A stretch of 64,000 bases of DNA from Bufo bufo (Eukaryota; Chordata; Amphibia; Anura; Bufonidae). A program made the position numbers and the translations under genes. This document shows, in pieces, positions 11,351 through 22,327 of this stretch (positions are counted from its first letter, which is position 1; every line of letters starts with the position of its first letter). The stretch is taken from assembly GCF_905171765.1 (NCBI RefSeq), contig NC_053392.1, forward strand, positions 33,472,192 to 33,536,191. The letters are read 5' to 3'. Below the pieces are notes generated by a model, which worked only from the letters and a program-made list of their open reading frames with translations, searched no databases and was not told where the DNA came from.

Positions 11351-12760
11351 GCACAGTATTGGGGTGGCAGCAGGATAACACTGTTGTGGCATCAGGAGGT
11401 GGAGGACTATGGAAAGCTGAGGAATCTAAGATGTCTGTGTATAGTAGTAAACTCTGCTGAGATGTCATCATGGCAGTCTGCTCCCAATGGAGAAGATGAG
11501 GAAAGGGAACATCTACATCAGAGGAGACGTCACTGGATGTAAGAGGAATGTGGTGCTGTATATTTGGTAGCACTGAATTTAATGTTCATCTAAATATCTA
11601 CTTAGCACAAGGTTAGTGGAGGGGTAAACTGTGCAGTATGGGGCCCAAACTTTAGGAACAGCCAGGGCCTTTGGGCCCTTAATCCGCCCCTTGGGCAGTG
11701 CGTTTGTAGAAGAGGAGGGACATTGAATTGCGCCTGTCTTTAAATTACAGAAAACTCACTTGCAATTTTACTAGTACCATTTAATAATCTGTGTGTACTA
11801 AACCCACGACTTCATTTATAGGAAACCCGTGACTTTTCATTTATAGGCCTTATAATAAAATGTCTGGAAAAGTAGAAAGCAAAAAAAACATGCCTTGTCC
11901 TCCTACAACAAGAATGTGAGTAGTAGCAGTTGCAGCACCAGCCATTCAGTCAGTAGTACTAGTAGTGGTAGTAGTAGTAGGCCGCAGTTGTCCCGGCCTA
12001 GTGGTGGTTTAGGTGATTGGTGTTAGCTGTAGGTCCTCACCTTGTAGCAGTGTCTATGAAGCTGTGTTTCGCTGATCACTCTGCTGTCTTGACACACTGA
12101 TGCTTTCTTAAAGCGGTTTTCTGCATTCTAAATATCTCCCTGGAGTGTTGGTCTCACGGAAGAATTAGGTATGGTTCCTAGGAGTAGGAGCTCTGACATG
12201 TGCTTCCTCTCCCTTCACTGTCTACTCTGGAACTCCCCCCACCTGGCAGGAAGCAGAACCACCCCACTCCTACCAAGAGGGGAGGAACAGGCTGGTTAGC
12301 CCTGTTCCTGTCAACCATAACCTCCTCTTCTGGAACACATGGTCAATATATGAAAAGCACATAACATTACATAACTATATACACCATTAGCAGATACCCT
12401 CAGGTCTGGGGTACTGTATAACCCCATGATGAAAGTCAGGCCATCCTCAAGCTGTGCTTGTGTTCTCTCTTGGTAGCAACAGATCCCCAAAGACGCAGAT
12501 CAAGCTGACTCCCTGCATACTGTGAAGAGAAATGGTTAAGAGTATAAGTGCATATATTTACTATAAAATACAATACAATACTGGCAGGGGAATAAAGGGG
12601 CTAAAGTCCCAAAGGACAGTCCTTGATGTTATACAACTGGGTTGCCTAACTATCTAACGTTACCTAAAGGAAGGATCCTCGTTAATCCTGGTAGCGGCAG
12701 GCAACTGGCTTTTTGTGGACCGTTGGGACCTCTGTAACTGGATTTCAGCAGGCAGGCATT
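11350..12760. other. Non-coding filler in hAT-ended tract; possible LTR relic about 12020-12740
   Basis: No gene seen. The stretch from about 12020 resembles, in composition and some words (GGCAGGAAGCAGAACC-type, AAGAGGGGAGGAACAGG, then ACATAACATTACATAA), the candidate LTR at 24475-25275. I could not find TG...CA ends or a target duplication, so this is only a suggestion. Confidence 0.3.
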
Positions 12761-13024
12761 CTGCCCCCATTAAGGCATCATTTTTTGGATGCTTTCTTCC
12801 CCTACAAGCCACTGTCTTTTTTCAATAACACTATGTGTGTTTAAACACCACCTACCCCTAATAAGGGACAGTTTTTGGAGGCTTCCTAATATGAAAAAGA
12901 GATTCCACATAGTGTCACCAATTTTCAGAGCAATTGAAAAATATAGAACCGAAATTTTCGAACACATATTTCAAGAAGTTCACTCATCTCTAATTTTGAA
13001 CGTTTTGGTCTCTTGGTCTTACAG

Positions 13025-13198
13025 AACTTGTCTACAGGTTTAGGGCTGGACATCATTCCAGAGTTACAGAACTATGCCTCCTCTGTCAGCCTTTCTGGAT
13101 TCCATAAAGATGAGGAGGAATTAATTGTGTATATTCTGGGGAACATAACAGAAAATGTGGCCCAGTCTAACCTGAGCTTTCCAGTGAGCACCGTACTG
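13025..13198 (+). CDS. Gene 1 exon: GAIN domain, N-terminal part
   Basis: Bounded by GGTCTTACAG and GTGAGTAA. Phase 0 at both ends, 58 codons, beginning NLSTGLGLDIIPELQNYASS and ending LSFPVSTVL. It has three sequons (NLS, NIT, NLS). Its position and helical character fit subdomain A of the GAIN domain of adhesion GPCRs. A hAT-type terminus ends only 32 bp upstream of the splice acceptor, so the whole polypyrimidine tract sits in that short interval. The downstream intron (863 bp) contains a foldback repeat. Confidence 0.8.
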
Positions 13199-13787
13199 GT
13201 GAGTAACAAAACACTTAAAGGAACTCTTATATGTTCATAAAGGGGTTTCCAAAATAAATTAAAACCTTGGACCCTGTAATAGCCAAAAATGTATCATTAA
13301 TCATCTTACACTCAACCCTTTCTGTAGTGCCGTTCTCTGTGGCGCTGGTTCTGGTCCTGCTACTGCTGCTTGTTTAAACGCAGCAATAGTGACATGCCAT
13401 ATGCCACATGACCACTGCAGTCAATCACTGTTCTTAGCATTAGATCACTGCAAACAAGCAGCCACAGGACCAGTATAGCAGAGAACCACACTGGGGAATG
13501 AGTGTAAGACTATAGATATATTTTTGGCTATTGCAGGACTTGCCCGAGATTTTTAACTGTGTTGGACAAACTCTTTAAGATACCGTGATCCAACAACCAG
13601 GGTAACTAAGGGAAGATTATATTGTAAAATATCAGAAGGATGAAAAAAATCATGATTGATGTAGTCTAGTTGCATTCATGCATCACCACAGAGATCTGGA
13701 CAGAGGAACATAGGAGATCCAGGGATGTCAATCCAAGGATTATTGCACACTGTGAATACACCTCGCCATGTTGCAGTACAGGGGTTG

Positions 13788-13971
13788 CCCAGATTCAGAA
13801 AATATAGCTGCTTTCTTTAACAAACAGCATCACACCTGTCCATAGGTTGTCTGGTATTGCAGCTCGGCCAGATTCTCTTGAATGGAGAAGAACTGCAGTA
13901 CCAGAAACAACTTATGGACAGTTGTGGTGTCGTTTATAGAAGAAAGCAGCCATGTTTTTCTAATCCTGGAC
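13788..13971. repeat. Foldback repeat (MITE-like)
   Basis: Two imperfect inverted arms of about 80 bp (13788-13866 and 13889-13971) around a short loop. The left arm has TTGTCTGGTATTGCAGCTC and the right arm has GAACTGCAGTACCAG, with CAGCTGCTTTC-type words further out. The design matches a small dispersed hairpin element. It lies in a short intron of gene 1 between the two GAIN exons. Confidence 0.75.
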
Positions 13972-14061
13972 ATCCCTATAATTCTTGATGTATTATACAG
14001 TACATATGTTTTTATTTGATGGCCATTTGTACTCAATGACTTTTGGGTTTCTCCCTTGTAG

Positions 14062-15438
14062 GACATCCTGTACATTATCAACAAAATCCTCAATGAAACG
14101 TCTTGGATGCAAGCGTCCAGCTCTAACACCATTCTCGGCCCGCAACTTTTACAGTGCTTTGAAAACCTCTTAGAAAATATGGAGATGGTAAAGTCATCTT
14201 ACAATGTTTCCTACGAAAACATTGAGTTCCATTGCTTAGTTGCTCCCTGTGTCAACATGAGTAACGAGACTGCCCTAAGTATTGAGCCCCATATCAGTTT
14301 AGCACTGGCCCCTGAGGACAGTCAACAAACCTTTCCTCCAACATGCTTGGTCAACATTTTGTTATTGTCCTGCAAGACCAATAATATGGGCTTTCCAGGT
14401 CGATATGAAAGACAAGAAGAAACTGGAAGCTTTAATTTCCAAGTAGACAGCAACATCCTGACCAATGTCATGCGAATCGATGATAACAGTTTCCGTAAGC
14501 CGAATGTCAATTTGACTTTCCAGTGTTCCAGTGGAAACTACTGTGACCATACAGCCATATGTGCTTTTTGGAATTTCACAACAAGCAGATGGTCTTCAGA
14601 AGGGTGCCTGACTGAGATTGACAATGGAGTTACCCATTGTTACTGCCATCACCTTACATCATTCTCTGTGCTGATTTCAAAATTCATACCCAGCGCCTTG
14701 AAGAACACTACTGTCCTAGACTACATCACCATTGCAGGTCTTGCAATCTCCATAGCTTCCCTCACATTGTGTATCACATTTCAAGTGTACCTGCTAAGGT
14801 TTCCCATGAACCTTGTTGCTTACTACAGACATACTGCCATCCTTAATGTTTCCATATTTCTTCTTCTAAGTTACCTCTCATTTATAGCAGCCAGTGTCAT
14901 CACACCCAAGGAATATCTCAGGCTTTGTGTGGGGCTAACCTTCTGCACCCATTTTTCTCTCTTAGCTTTTTTCTGCTGGACCTTAGTCCAAAGTCTTTAC
15001 CTTTTCTGCCGTTTGGTCTTTGTCTTCCATCACATCACAAAGAAAGAATTCATGAGTCTTTCCGTAAGTCTTGGATACATATGTCCCAGCATCATTTCCG
15101 TGGGCACCTTCTTGTACTACACTCCAACAAATGACTATCAGAAGGACAATGTTTGTTGGCTGAATACTGATTCGGGGGCTTCCATGGCTTTTAACATCCC
15201 AACCATCATTATCTTATCTGGGAACTTCCTTGTCCTTCTTGTGGTGATCCGCAAACTTCTCAGACCATCCATCTCTGAGGGCAACAATGAGGATGAAGAT
15301 GTCATCAAGAAGCTGGTGAAGGCCGTGGTCTTCTGTACCCCTCAGTTTGGGTTGACCTGGGCTGTTGGAATCCCTTTAATGTCAGATGGGAGCTCCGTGG
15401 CATTACACTATCTGTTTGTTCTTCTTAATCCTCTTCAG
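14062..15438 (+). CDS. Gene 1 main exon: GAIN, GPS and TM1-TM7 of an ADGRF-like receptor
   Basis: 459 codons, phase 0 to phase 0, between CCCTTGTAG and CAG|GTCAGT. Residues 1-170 complete the GAIN domain with many sequons and cysteines. The GPS has CAFWNF, a downstream Cys (EGCLTEIDNG) and HCYCHHLTSF; autoproteolysis would fall between Leu198 and Thr199, exposing the tethered agonist TSFSVLISKF. Then TM1 (YITIAGLAISIASLTLCI), TM2 (AILNVSIFLLLSYLSFIAA), TM3 (FCTHFSLLAFFCWTLVQSL), TM4 (LGYICPSIISVGTFLYY), second loop DNVCWLN with the Cys that pairs with the Cys before TM3, TM5 (NIPTIIILSGNFLVLLVV), TM6 (VVFCTPQFGLTWAVGIPL) and the first part of TM7 (LHYLFVLLNPLQ). The layout with one large GPS/7TM exon fits ADGRF genes. 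No stop or frameshift, so probably functional. Ligand and G protein cannot be told from the sequence. Confidence 0.93.
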
Positions 15439-16346
15439 GTCAGTGTGGTTCTTTTCTCTTTCATAGGTTTGAAATAGACATAGGTCTGAATGAGCATGGG
15501 ATAAAGAAGTATGGGATGTATTAGATGTCATTCTGATTGATAAACGAAGAACTTTCCAATTGACCAGTGAAGAACATTCCAAAGTATAGGTGCAGCAGTG
15601 GAGAAGTCTTAGAGAGAGAAGGAGATTTTTAAAAGGAAGGATAACTTTTTGGGTCATTTGTATAATGAAGGGCAGAGTGAGATGTGAACGAAGAGATGAA
15701 GGAGGATGGAGAGCTTAGAACAACCTTGACCTGTATTGAGGAAAGAATAGGCAGTGAATGGCATAAAGCAGATGAGCTAGTGTGCGGTTAAATAAGTATG
15801 AACCTAGCTGCTCCATTCATGATGGATTATATGGAAGAGGATCTAATCAGTTAAGGGTGGCTCTATTAGATGAGTCAAGGTGAGAGCATAAGAGGGTAGG
15901 ATTTACTATTCCCTCATCATAATTGGTTATATAAGATGGAATACAATTTTTCTCATACAGAGTTCCATATCTATTGCTTAGACTTGAATGGAAAACTGGT
16001 TGTCTACAGCCACTAGATGATGCTTAGGAGGTTACTGCACACTGTGTTATCATATGTATATCATAGTATATGTACTGTATATCATAGTATGCAGTCAGCT
16101 CCTGAGATGCCCCTAGTGGTGACTACAGGCAGCCAAAATGGTATCTATTAAATCTATGTCTATGCATGGGATTTAGAGAGCTCTGTACCAAAAAACTGAA
16201 CTCTGACCCATCTAACAATGTACTAAAAATAATCAGCACAGAAATGTGGACATAAAATGACATAAAAAGTGGACAATCAGCCCAACCCCAATACACAGCA
16301 GATTCTTTTGAGATCTATGCTAGAAATGGTGTACATAGGTGGTTAT
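15439..16346. other. Intronic sequence with one small inverted element
   Basis: Start of the 16.8-kb intron after the main receptor exon. Apart from the inverted element at 16001-16131 I see nothing identifiable. The original reading frame runs only 39 nt into the intron before a stop. Confidence 0.6.
16001..16131. repeat. Small inverted-repeat element with CTCF-like arm motifs
   Basis: The left arm holds CTACAGCCACTAGATGATGC followed by TTAGGAGGTTACTGCA. The right arm holds the reverse complement of CACCACTAGGGGCATCTCAGG. The loop is AT-rich (CATATGTATATCATAG). Arms share the words of the 48-bp minisatellite at 3691-7948, indicating a common origin. Confidence 0.65.
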
Positions 16347-18867
16347 TAGAGATGAGCAAATCGAAGCTGACGAAGTGGAATTCGATCCGAATTTCAGGAA
16401 AAAATCGATTCGCACCGAATCTGAATTTCCTGACGCTTCATGGTAACGAATCACATTTTTTCCTAAAATGGCTGCTGCACATGTGAGGACATGGAGCAAG
16501 GAACTCTGGGAACAAGGGATCACCCACAATGCCATGCATGCAGCCAATCAGCAGCCAGCCAGCCCTGTGATGTCACAGCCCTGTACTTAGTGCAGGGAGA
16601 GACGTCAGCAGGCGCTAGGGACAGTGCTAGGAATACTTCATTGTGCTGAAAAAACGATTTACAAGTTCAGGGAAAGATTATTCAAGGTGTAGGGGAAGGA
16701 TAGGGAGGAATCATTCCACAGCATTTATGTTGAACAGGGGAGGTTACAGCCTGGGTAATAGAAACAATCCTATTACACCTTGCTGCACTGACTGGGGATC
16801 CAAATTGCCATTATACAGCTCTGTAATTCCAGCAAACCATCCTCTTTATTGGGGTGCAAGTGCTGTGTCATACAGCCATTAACAGGGTGTATTCCTAGGA
16901 AATATTTCTACGTCTTATTAGCCATTGTGCAGTGAAGTGAGAATTACAGCCTTTTTTGGGGTGTATTAGTGGAAAACAAAAAGTATTATTTGCCTTTTAG
17001 CGGTGCAGTTATATGTTCTAAAGCCCTTTTTTGTGGTGTGTTAGTGGCAAAAAAGTGACTTATTAGCCGTTGTGTGGTGAGAAAATTACAGCTCTTTTTG
17101 GCGTGTATTAATTTCCTTTTTATTTATTTATTTGATTTAACAGTATGTCAGACAGAAAAGTGCCAGACCCTGCACAGGGGAGTGACAGGGGCCTAAATGT
17201 TTATGGCGCAGGTACAGGTCGCAGCAGAGTGAGGGGGCATGGCAGCAGGAGTCACTACCAGAGGCCTGAGCTTCCGGTGTCATCTAGCGGTCGTGTCTTG
17301 ACCAGCAACCCAGTGGCAGCGGTTCTTGAGTGGTTGACTCGGTCATCCACTTCGTCCCAAGTGACATCATACACCCCCCGCCAAGAGTCGGTGGGTTCCG
17401 TCAGACACAACCGTTAGTTGGCATGGCCTGGGAGCAGGCCCTGTGCCCTCACCCGTCCTCAACCTGCCTCTGTCCTTTGCTGTTCCCTCAGCCAGAGAAG
17501 TATTATATGCTGTGGGCTCAGCTCCACTATACAGCGAGGTCGAGCTACTAGAGGACAGTCAGCAGCTACTGCCCAGCCAAGATCCAGGGGAGACATCCGC
17601 CTCTTCCTACAGTAGGTGGGCAAGTAGTGATGAGGAGAGTGGCGTGGCAGGTGGTGTTGTGAGCGGTCAGACTCCTGGCTCAGAGACCGTTGAGGAGGAC
17701 ATCAGTTACGTGACAGTACTCAATGATGACGATGATGTAGCCGGTGGCACTTGGGAGCCGAGTGATGAAGGGGCTTCATCATCATTGGGAGAAGGGGGTG
17801 GCAGCTTGCACGTGAGGCAGCGGCGCAGCCAGCAAGTCAGTAGCATGGCCTTGAGTCACCAGGGTGGCAGCAGTGGGAGGTCAGGAGCCAAACGTGCCTG
17901 GGGTAAACCACCCGCTTCTCAGGCGCCTACCTGCCCAAAAAGTAGTGGTGCAGGGGTTCACGGAGGCAGCGGCAGTAGCAGTCAGTCAGTGCGGAGTGTT
18001 GGGGGTAAAATCACCTACTCGGCGGTGTGGCAGTTTTTTGTTAAGACACCGGAGGAGGTGAAAATGGGCAATTTCTGAATCTGTGTGTAGAAGGTGAAGC
18101 GTGGCCAGGGTGCCAATGCTGGCACCACAGCCCTGCGTCAACATATGCAGCGTCACCATAAAGTGGCCTGGGAGTACCGTGGCTCCAATGTGGTGGTCCA
18201 GCCTGCCGCAGCAACCGCTGCATCACCCAGTGGCACGCACCCGATTTCAAGCAGTCAAGGCTCCACCACCTCAGCCGAAGGAAGCTGTCTGTCCTTCCCA
18301 TCATCTGCCGGTCCTGATGCTCCTGCTCCTCCTACTCCTCGTCAGTCATTGCGTCAGCAATCGATCACCAAAGCGTTTGCCAAGAGATAACAGTATGCGT
18401 GCAAATCCAACGGGGGCAGAAGCTGAACGTGCTCCTTGCCAAGTTGCTGGTGCTGCAGTCCCTCCCTTTCCAAGTGCTGGACTCTGCACCTTTCAGAGAA
18501 CTGATGGCTTGTGTCGAGCCGAGGTGGAGAGTCCAAAGCCGTCATTTCTTTGCCAAAAAGGCAGCACAAACCCTGCACACATATGTAGAACAGAAGGTGG
18601 GCCAGTCCTTGAGCCTGTCGGTGTGTACCAAAGTGCACGGCAGCGCCGACGTGTGGAGCTGTAACTACGGTCAAGGACAATATATGTCCTTTACAGCCCA
18701 CTGGGTGAATGTGGTTCCTGCCCAGCCAAACCAACTTGGCCAGGTGACGCCGCTTCTGCCTCCACGTTCTTACGCAGTTGGTCCTGCGACAATGTCCGCT
18801 TCTGCCTCCTCATCCTCCACCGTGTCCTCAGCCTCCACTGCAGGGCTAATTCACAGAGCCCCACCAG

Positions 18868-19117
18868 TAGGGATGAGCGAATTGACTTCGGTTCTAAGTG
18901 GTACCTTGGAGCCGAACCCGAGTTCGGGAAATGTTTTTTTACAGTACAAATTGATTTATGAAGTTATTGTGCGAAGTCTCGCGAGATTTCGTGAAGCAAT
19001 ACCTTCGGCTCATCGGAGCCAATACATTCTAATACTGTACGGAGCTCCTGCTCCGTACAGTATTAGAACAAAGTTTTATGCGAATCGACTTCATCGAAGT
19101 CGATTCGCCCATTCCTA
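18868..19117. mobile_element. 250-bp hAT-type MITE with perfect 8-bp target duplication
   Basis: Ends TAGGGATGAGCGAATTGACT and the inverted partner TCGATTCGCCCATTCCTA, flanked by CCCACCAG at 18860-18867 and 19118-19125. The centre is a palindrome around GTACGGAGCTCCTGCTCCGTAC. There is no coding capacity. It interrupts the hAT transposase pseudogene, so it arrived later than that copy, and its termini resemble those of its host element. Confidence 0.93.
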
Positions 19118-19479
19118 CCCACCAGCATACCACATGTGCAGGGCACGGCGGTGTCACGCTGTTCTGCACCTGGTTTGCCTGGGCGAACGGAGACAAACAG
19201 GGGAGGAACTGCTCCGCGTCCTTCATTAAGAAATCGAATCCTGGTTTTCTCTGTGACAAATCAAAATCGGAACCATGGTGACCAACAACGGGAAGAACAT
19301 GATGTCGGCGCTGCATCAAGGAGGGATGAGCCATGCGCCCTGCATGGCACACGTGTTCAATCTGGTTGTCACCTATCTGCAAGACATCCTAAAAATGGGG
19401 GGCAGAGCCTGGCCATGTAGCTGCTTGATCCTGTGCTCCTCTTCCAGACTGGTGGAATTCACTTCTAACAAACCCTCAA

Positions 19480-20430
19480 ATGGGGAAACCTGGCAAGGAC
19501 CGACTCAAAGATCAATACGAATCGACTCCGGTTCACTCAAAGCAGCCAGACATGGAGCAATTCCTCAGAAAGCAGCAGAGATCTTACTCTGCATCTGATA
19601 TTTGGATCGCAGACCCCCTAGGAGAGGTGCCTCCTTCTCTAAAATCTGTCCTCAAGGACCTGTTAGACACCGCGTTGGCGCCTCTAAAGAAAGATCTGGA
19701 GGATATAAAAGAAGATCTTCGCCATCTCGGTCAACGGGTAGTATCACTAGAAAACAAACAAGACGCCATCCTGAGACATGAAGGCAAAACTTGTGCAGCT
19801 TTACAAGCTCATAAGGACCTAATCAACGATGCCCTGCTTCGCATTGAGGACCAGGAAAATCGCAGCTGCCGCCGCAACTTATGAATCCGCGGCCTGCCTG
19901 AAAAGATCGCAGCTGAGGCGCTCCATAAAGTAGCGCACAAACTTTTCACGGATTTACTGGGCTCGGAAAGAGCGGCAAAAATAGTAATTGAGCGCATCCA
20001 CCGCTCCCTGAGACCCAGACCTAAACCCACTGATCTGCCTCGCGATGTCATCTGCGGACTCCTCAGCTATGTGGACACGGCTGACTTCATGAGAGCAGGC
20101 AGAGAAGCCGACCATCTCATGTATGAAGATGACACTCTTCTACTTTTCCAAGACCTAGCACCGTCAACTCTGACCAAACGGCGCATACTTCGCCCATTGT
20201 TGGACGCGCTCAAAGCCTCGGCCACCCCGTTTAGGTGGTTATATCCATTTGGACTTGCCATTATGAAAAATGGTAAACAATTCACTATTCGCTCACCAGC
20301 CGACCTGAAAGCCATCTGGGGTCCGCTTGGAATTACGCCCATTGATGTCCCATTCTGGATGCCAGCAGACCAAGGAGACCCGCTTCCGACACCGCCACAT
20401 GCTGAATCATGGCACCTTGTCATCCCGTGA
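19480..20430 (+). pseudogene. L1 ORF1 protein (RNA-binding chaperone), one stop
   Basis: Starts MGKPGKDRLKDQYESTPVHS. A coiled-coil part follows (LKKDLEDIKEDLRHLGQRVV, LRIEDQENRSCRRNL), then a TGA at about 19882. The same frame continues with the RRM and C-terminal parts: IRGLPE, IERIHRSLRPRPKPTDLPRD and TKRRILRPLLDALKAS. This is the usual order for L1 ORF1p, which coats L1 RNA. The single stop makes it a near-intact pseudogene. Confidence 0.85.
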
Positions 20431-20817
20431 AAGTCCGAGAAGACCAAAAGGGATCGCCCAATGCCCGCAAAGACCTGACTCCTTTGACCTACATCTGATC
20501 TATCACATAGTGATATCTCCATGTGACAGTGACTTTCCACCTATGTCACGCCGGCTTCAGATTGTCGACTGACCTTCATGAAGGCCTTGCCATCTGTTGA
20601 CACGTCTAATACTATCTGCAGGTTTAATTTTTGGTTAAATCAACCTGCTAGGTATTGTGATTGATTTCCTTTCGTTATCATACATATTCCTCTGCCTAGC
20701 TTTATATGATTTTCAATTTTTCCCCTTTCCTTACCCTCCCCCTCTTTCCTTTCTGTAATTTTGCCGGGGTTACACTACAGTCTCCCACTTTTTGGATGAT
20801 CCCCCCCCGATAGCCTC

Positions 20818-22327
20818 TTGTTGGCTCCCAGAAGACCTACAGGAGCCCCCCCCCTGATATATCCCGGTACAGTTAACATTCTTAAGCGCACCACCCCTTT
20901 TAAGTGGGCCCCCAAAGACATCACATTTCTAGGTGTCCGCATCTCAGCAATTGTTAAAGATCTTTTCTCCCTTAATTATACCTCATTACTCAACTCCACT
21001 AGATCGCACCTACAGACTCTGAAACTCCCATTCATCTCCTGGATAGGCAGAAAAAATTACCTTAAGTCCTTCATAGTCCCTAAATTTCTTTATTTACTTC
21101 AGGCACTCCCAATCTGGTTACCACACTCTTTCTTCACAGAATTACGTCGTGTTTTTTCTTCTTTCCTTTGGAGATGCAGATCGCCTAGGATTGCTTTTTC
21201 CGTTCTGACCAGAGAGAAGAGATTTGGAGGCTTTGGCTTTCCTGACATACAGTATACCTATATTACACAGCTCTTCAGCTATGCAGAGGTGTGGCCCTTC
21301 TCTCTGGACAGTCCGAGAACCATTGCTCCCAATTGGAACAGACCCTGCTGGAGAAACTTGTCCTTTGGGGACTTCACTCCTGCTCCCCTAGCAACACCTA
21401 CATTTCTCCCATTTGGAAAGGCTTGTTAGTAGAATGGTCTAAACTTTCAAATCCCAAACTCTCAAATTTCCCAATCCTACGACTACCTCTACACCTTCTA
21501 CAATCTCATATCCATCCCGCTATTCTAGAACCTTCAGGTGTTTGGTCCCTTCTCAAGAGCCTCACTTTGCAAGACATATCTGGGACAGATGGTGATTTGG
21601 ATTGGGATGGGATCCTTGACCTACCCAAAGTCAAGGCTACTCCCTTTTTTCATCTTAGGAACTTCCTCAGGGACATTAGGTCCCTAAAATTGCCATCCAC
21701 CCACCTGGCTGGAAAAAAAGGTTAAGCGCGGCTCGAGCCCCTCACAAACCTTTTTCCTCAATGTATAAGGAGCTGCTCTCCTCCTCACCTCCTGAACTCC
21801 ATTTTTTAAGAGCTTGGGAAACAGAACTTTCCATCAGTTTCTCCGAACCAGAAAAAGCCTTCATCCTCTCCCACTCACATGGCTTTAACAGATGTATTAG
21901 AATTCAAGAGAACTCATATAAGCTACTTACGAGGTGGTACAAAACACCAGAAAACTTACATAAGCTTAACCCAGAGATATCGCAGTTATGTTGGAGGTGC
22001 GGAGTAGAAACAGGCTCGTTATCCCACATCTGGTGGCATTGTAGGAAAATACGTTCTTACTGGACTCAAATAGAAGACCTAATCAATGAGGTATGCACCT
22101 CTCGCGTTACACTAGACCCTAAACTAGTCCTTCTATGGTGCCCTAAAAGCTGTCTTACACCATCTAAGTCTAATCTCCCAACTATGCTCATTACGGCAGC
22201 ACGACTGCTGATACCCTCATTGTGGAAAAAGGAGTCACCACCCACTATCTCGACCTGGATCGAGAAGTCAGACCAGGTCCACAGATTCGAAGAACTAGCC
22301 CATTGGGAAACGCACTCCCGCACTTAA
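20818..22327 (+). pseudogene. L1 ORF2, C-terminal portion only
   Basis: Matches the region after the reverse transcriptase core: ITFLGVRISAIVKDLFSLNY, GRKNYLKSFIVPKFLYLLQA, a SFLWRCRSPRIAFSVL segment and GGFGFPDIQY. The last part, in a different frame, has the Cys/His cluster LCWRCGVETGSLSHIWWHC typical of L1 ORF2 C-termini. At least two frame changes (near 21430 and 21725). No YADD or endonuclease motif is present. Confidence 0.85.

Larger units (their letters stand above)
7949..12992. mobile_element. hAT-ended tract (non-autonomous or decayed), hosting a Tc1
   Basis: The left end reads TAAGGATAAGCAAATCGATT and the right end reads TTCACTCATCTCTA, both variants of the hAT terminal repeat found complete elsewhere in the window (TAGAGATGAGCAAATCGAA at 16347). 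No matching 8-bp target duplication could be seen, so the two ends may belong to different copies. No transposase frame is readable inside; a Ser-rich stretch near 11900-12000 could be a coding relic. The right end stops 32 bp before the acceptor of the exon at 13025. Confidence 0.5.
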
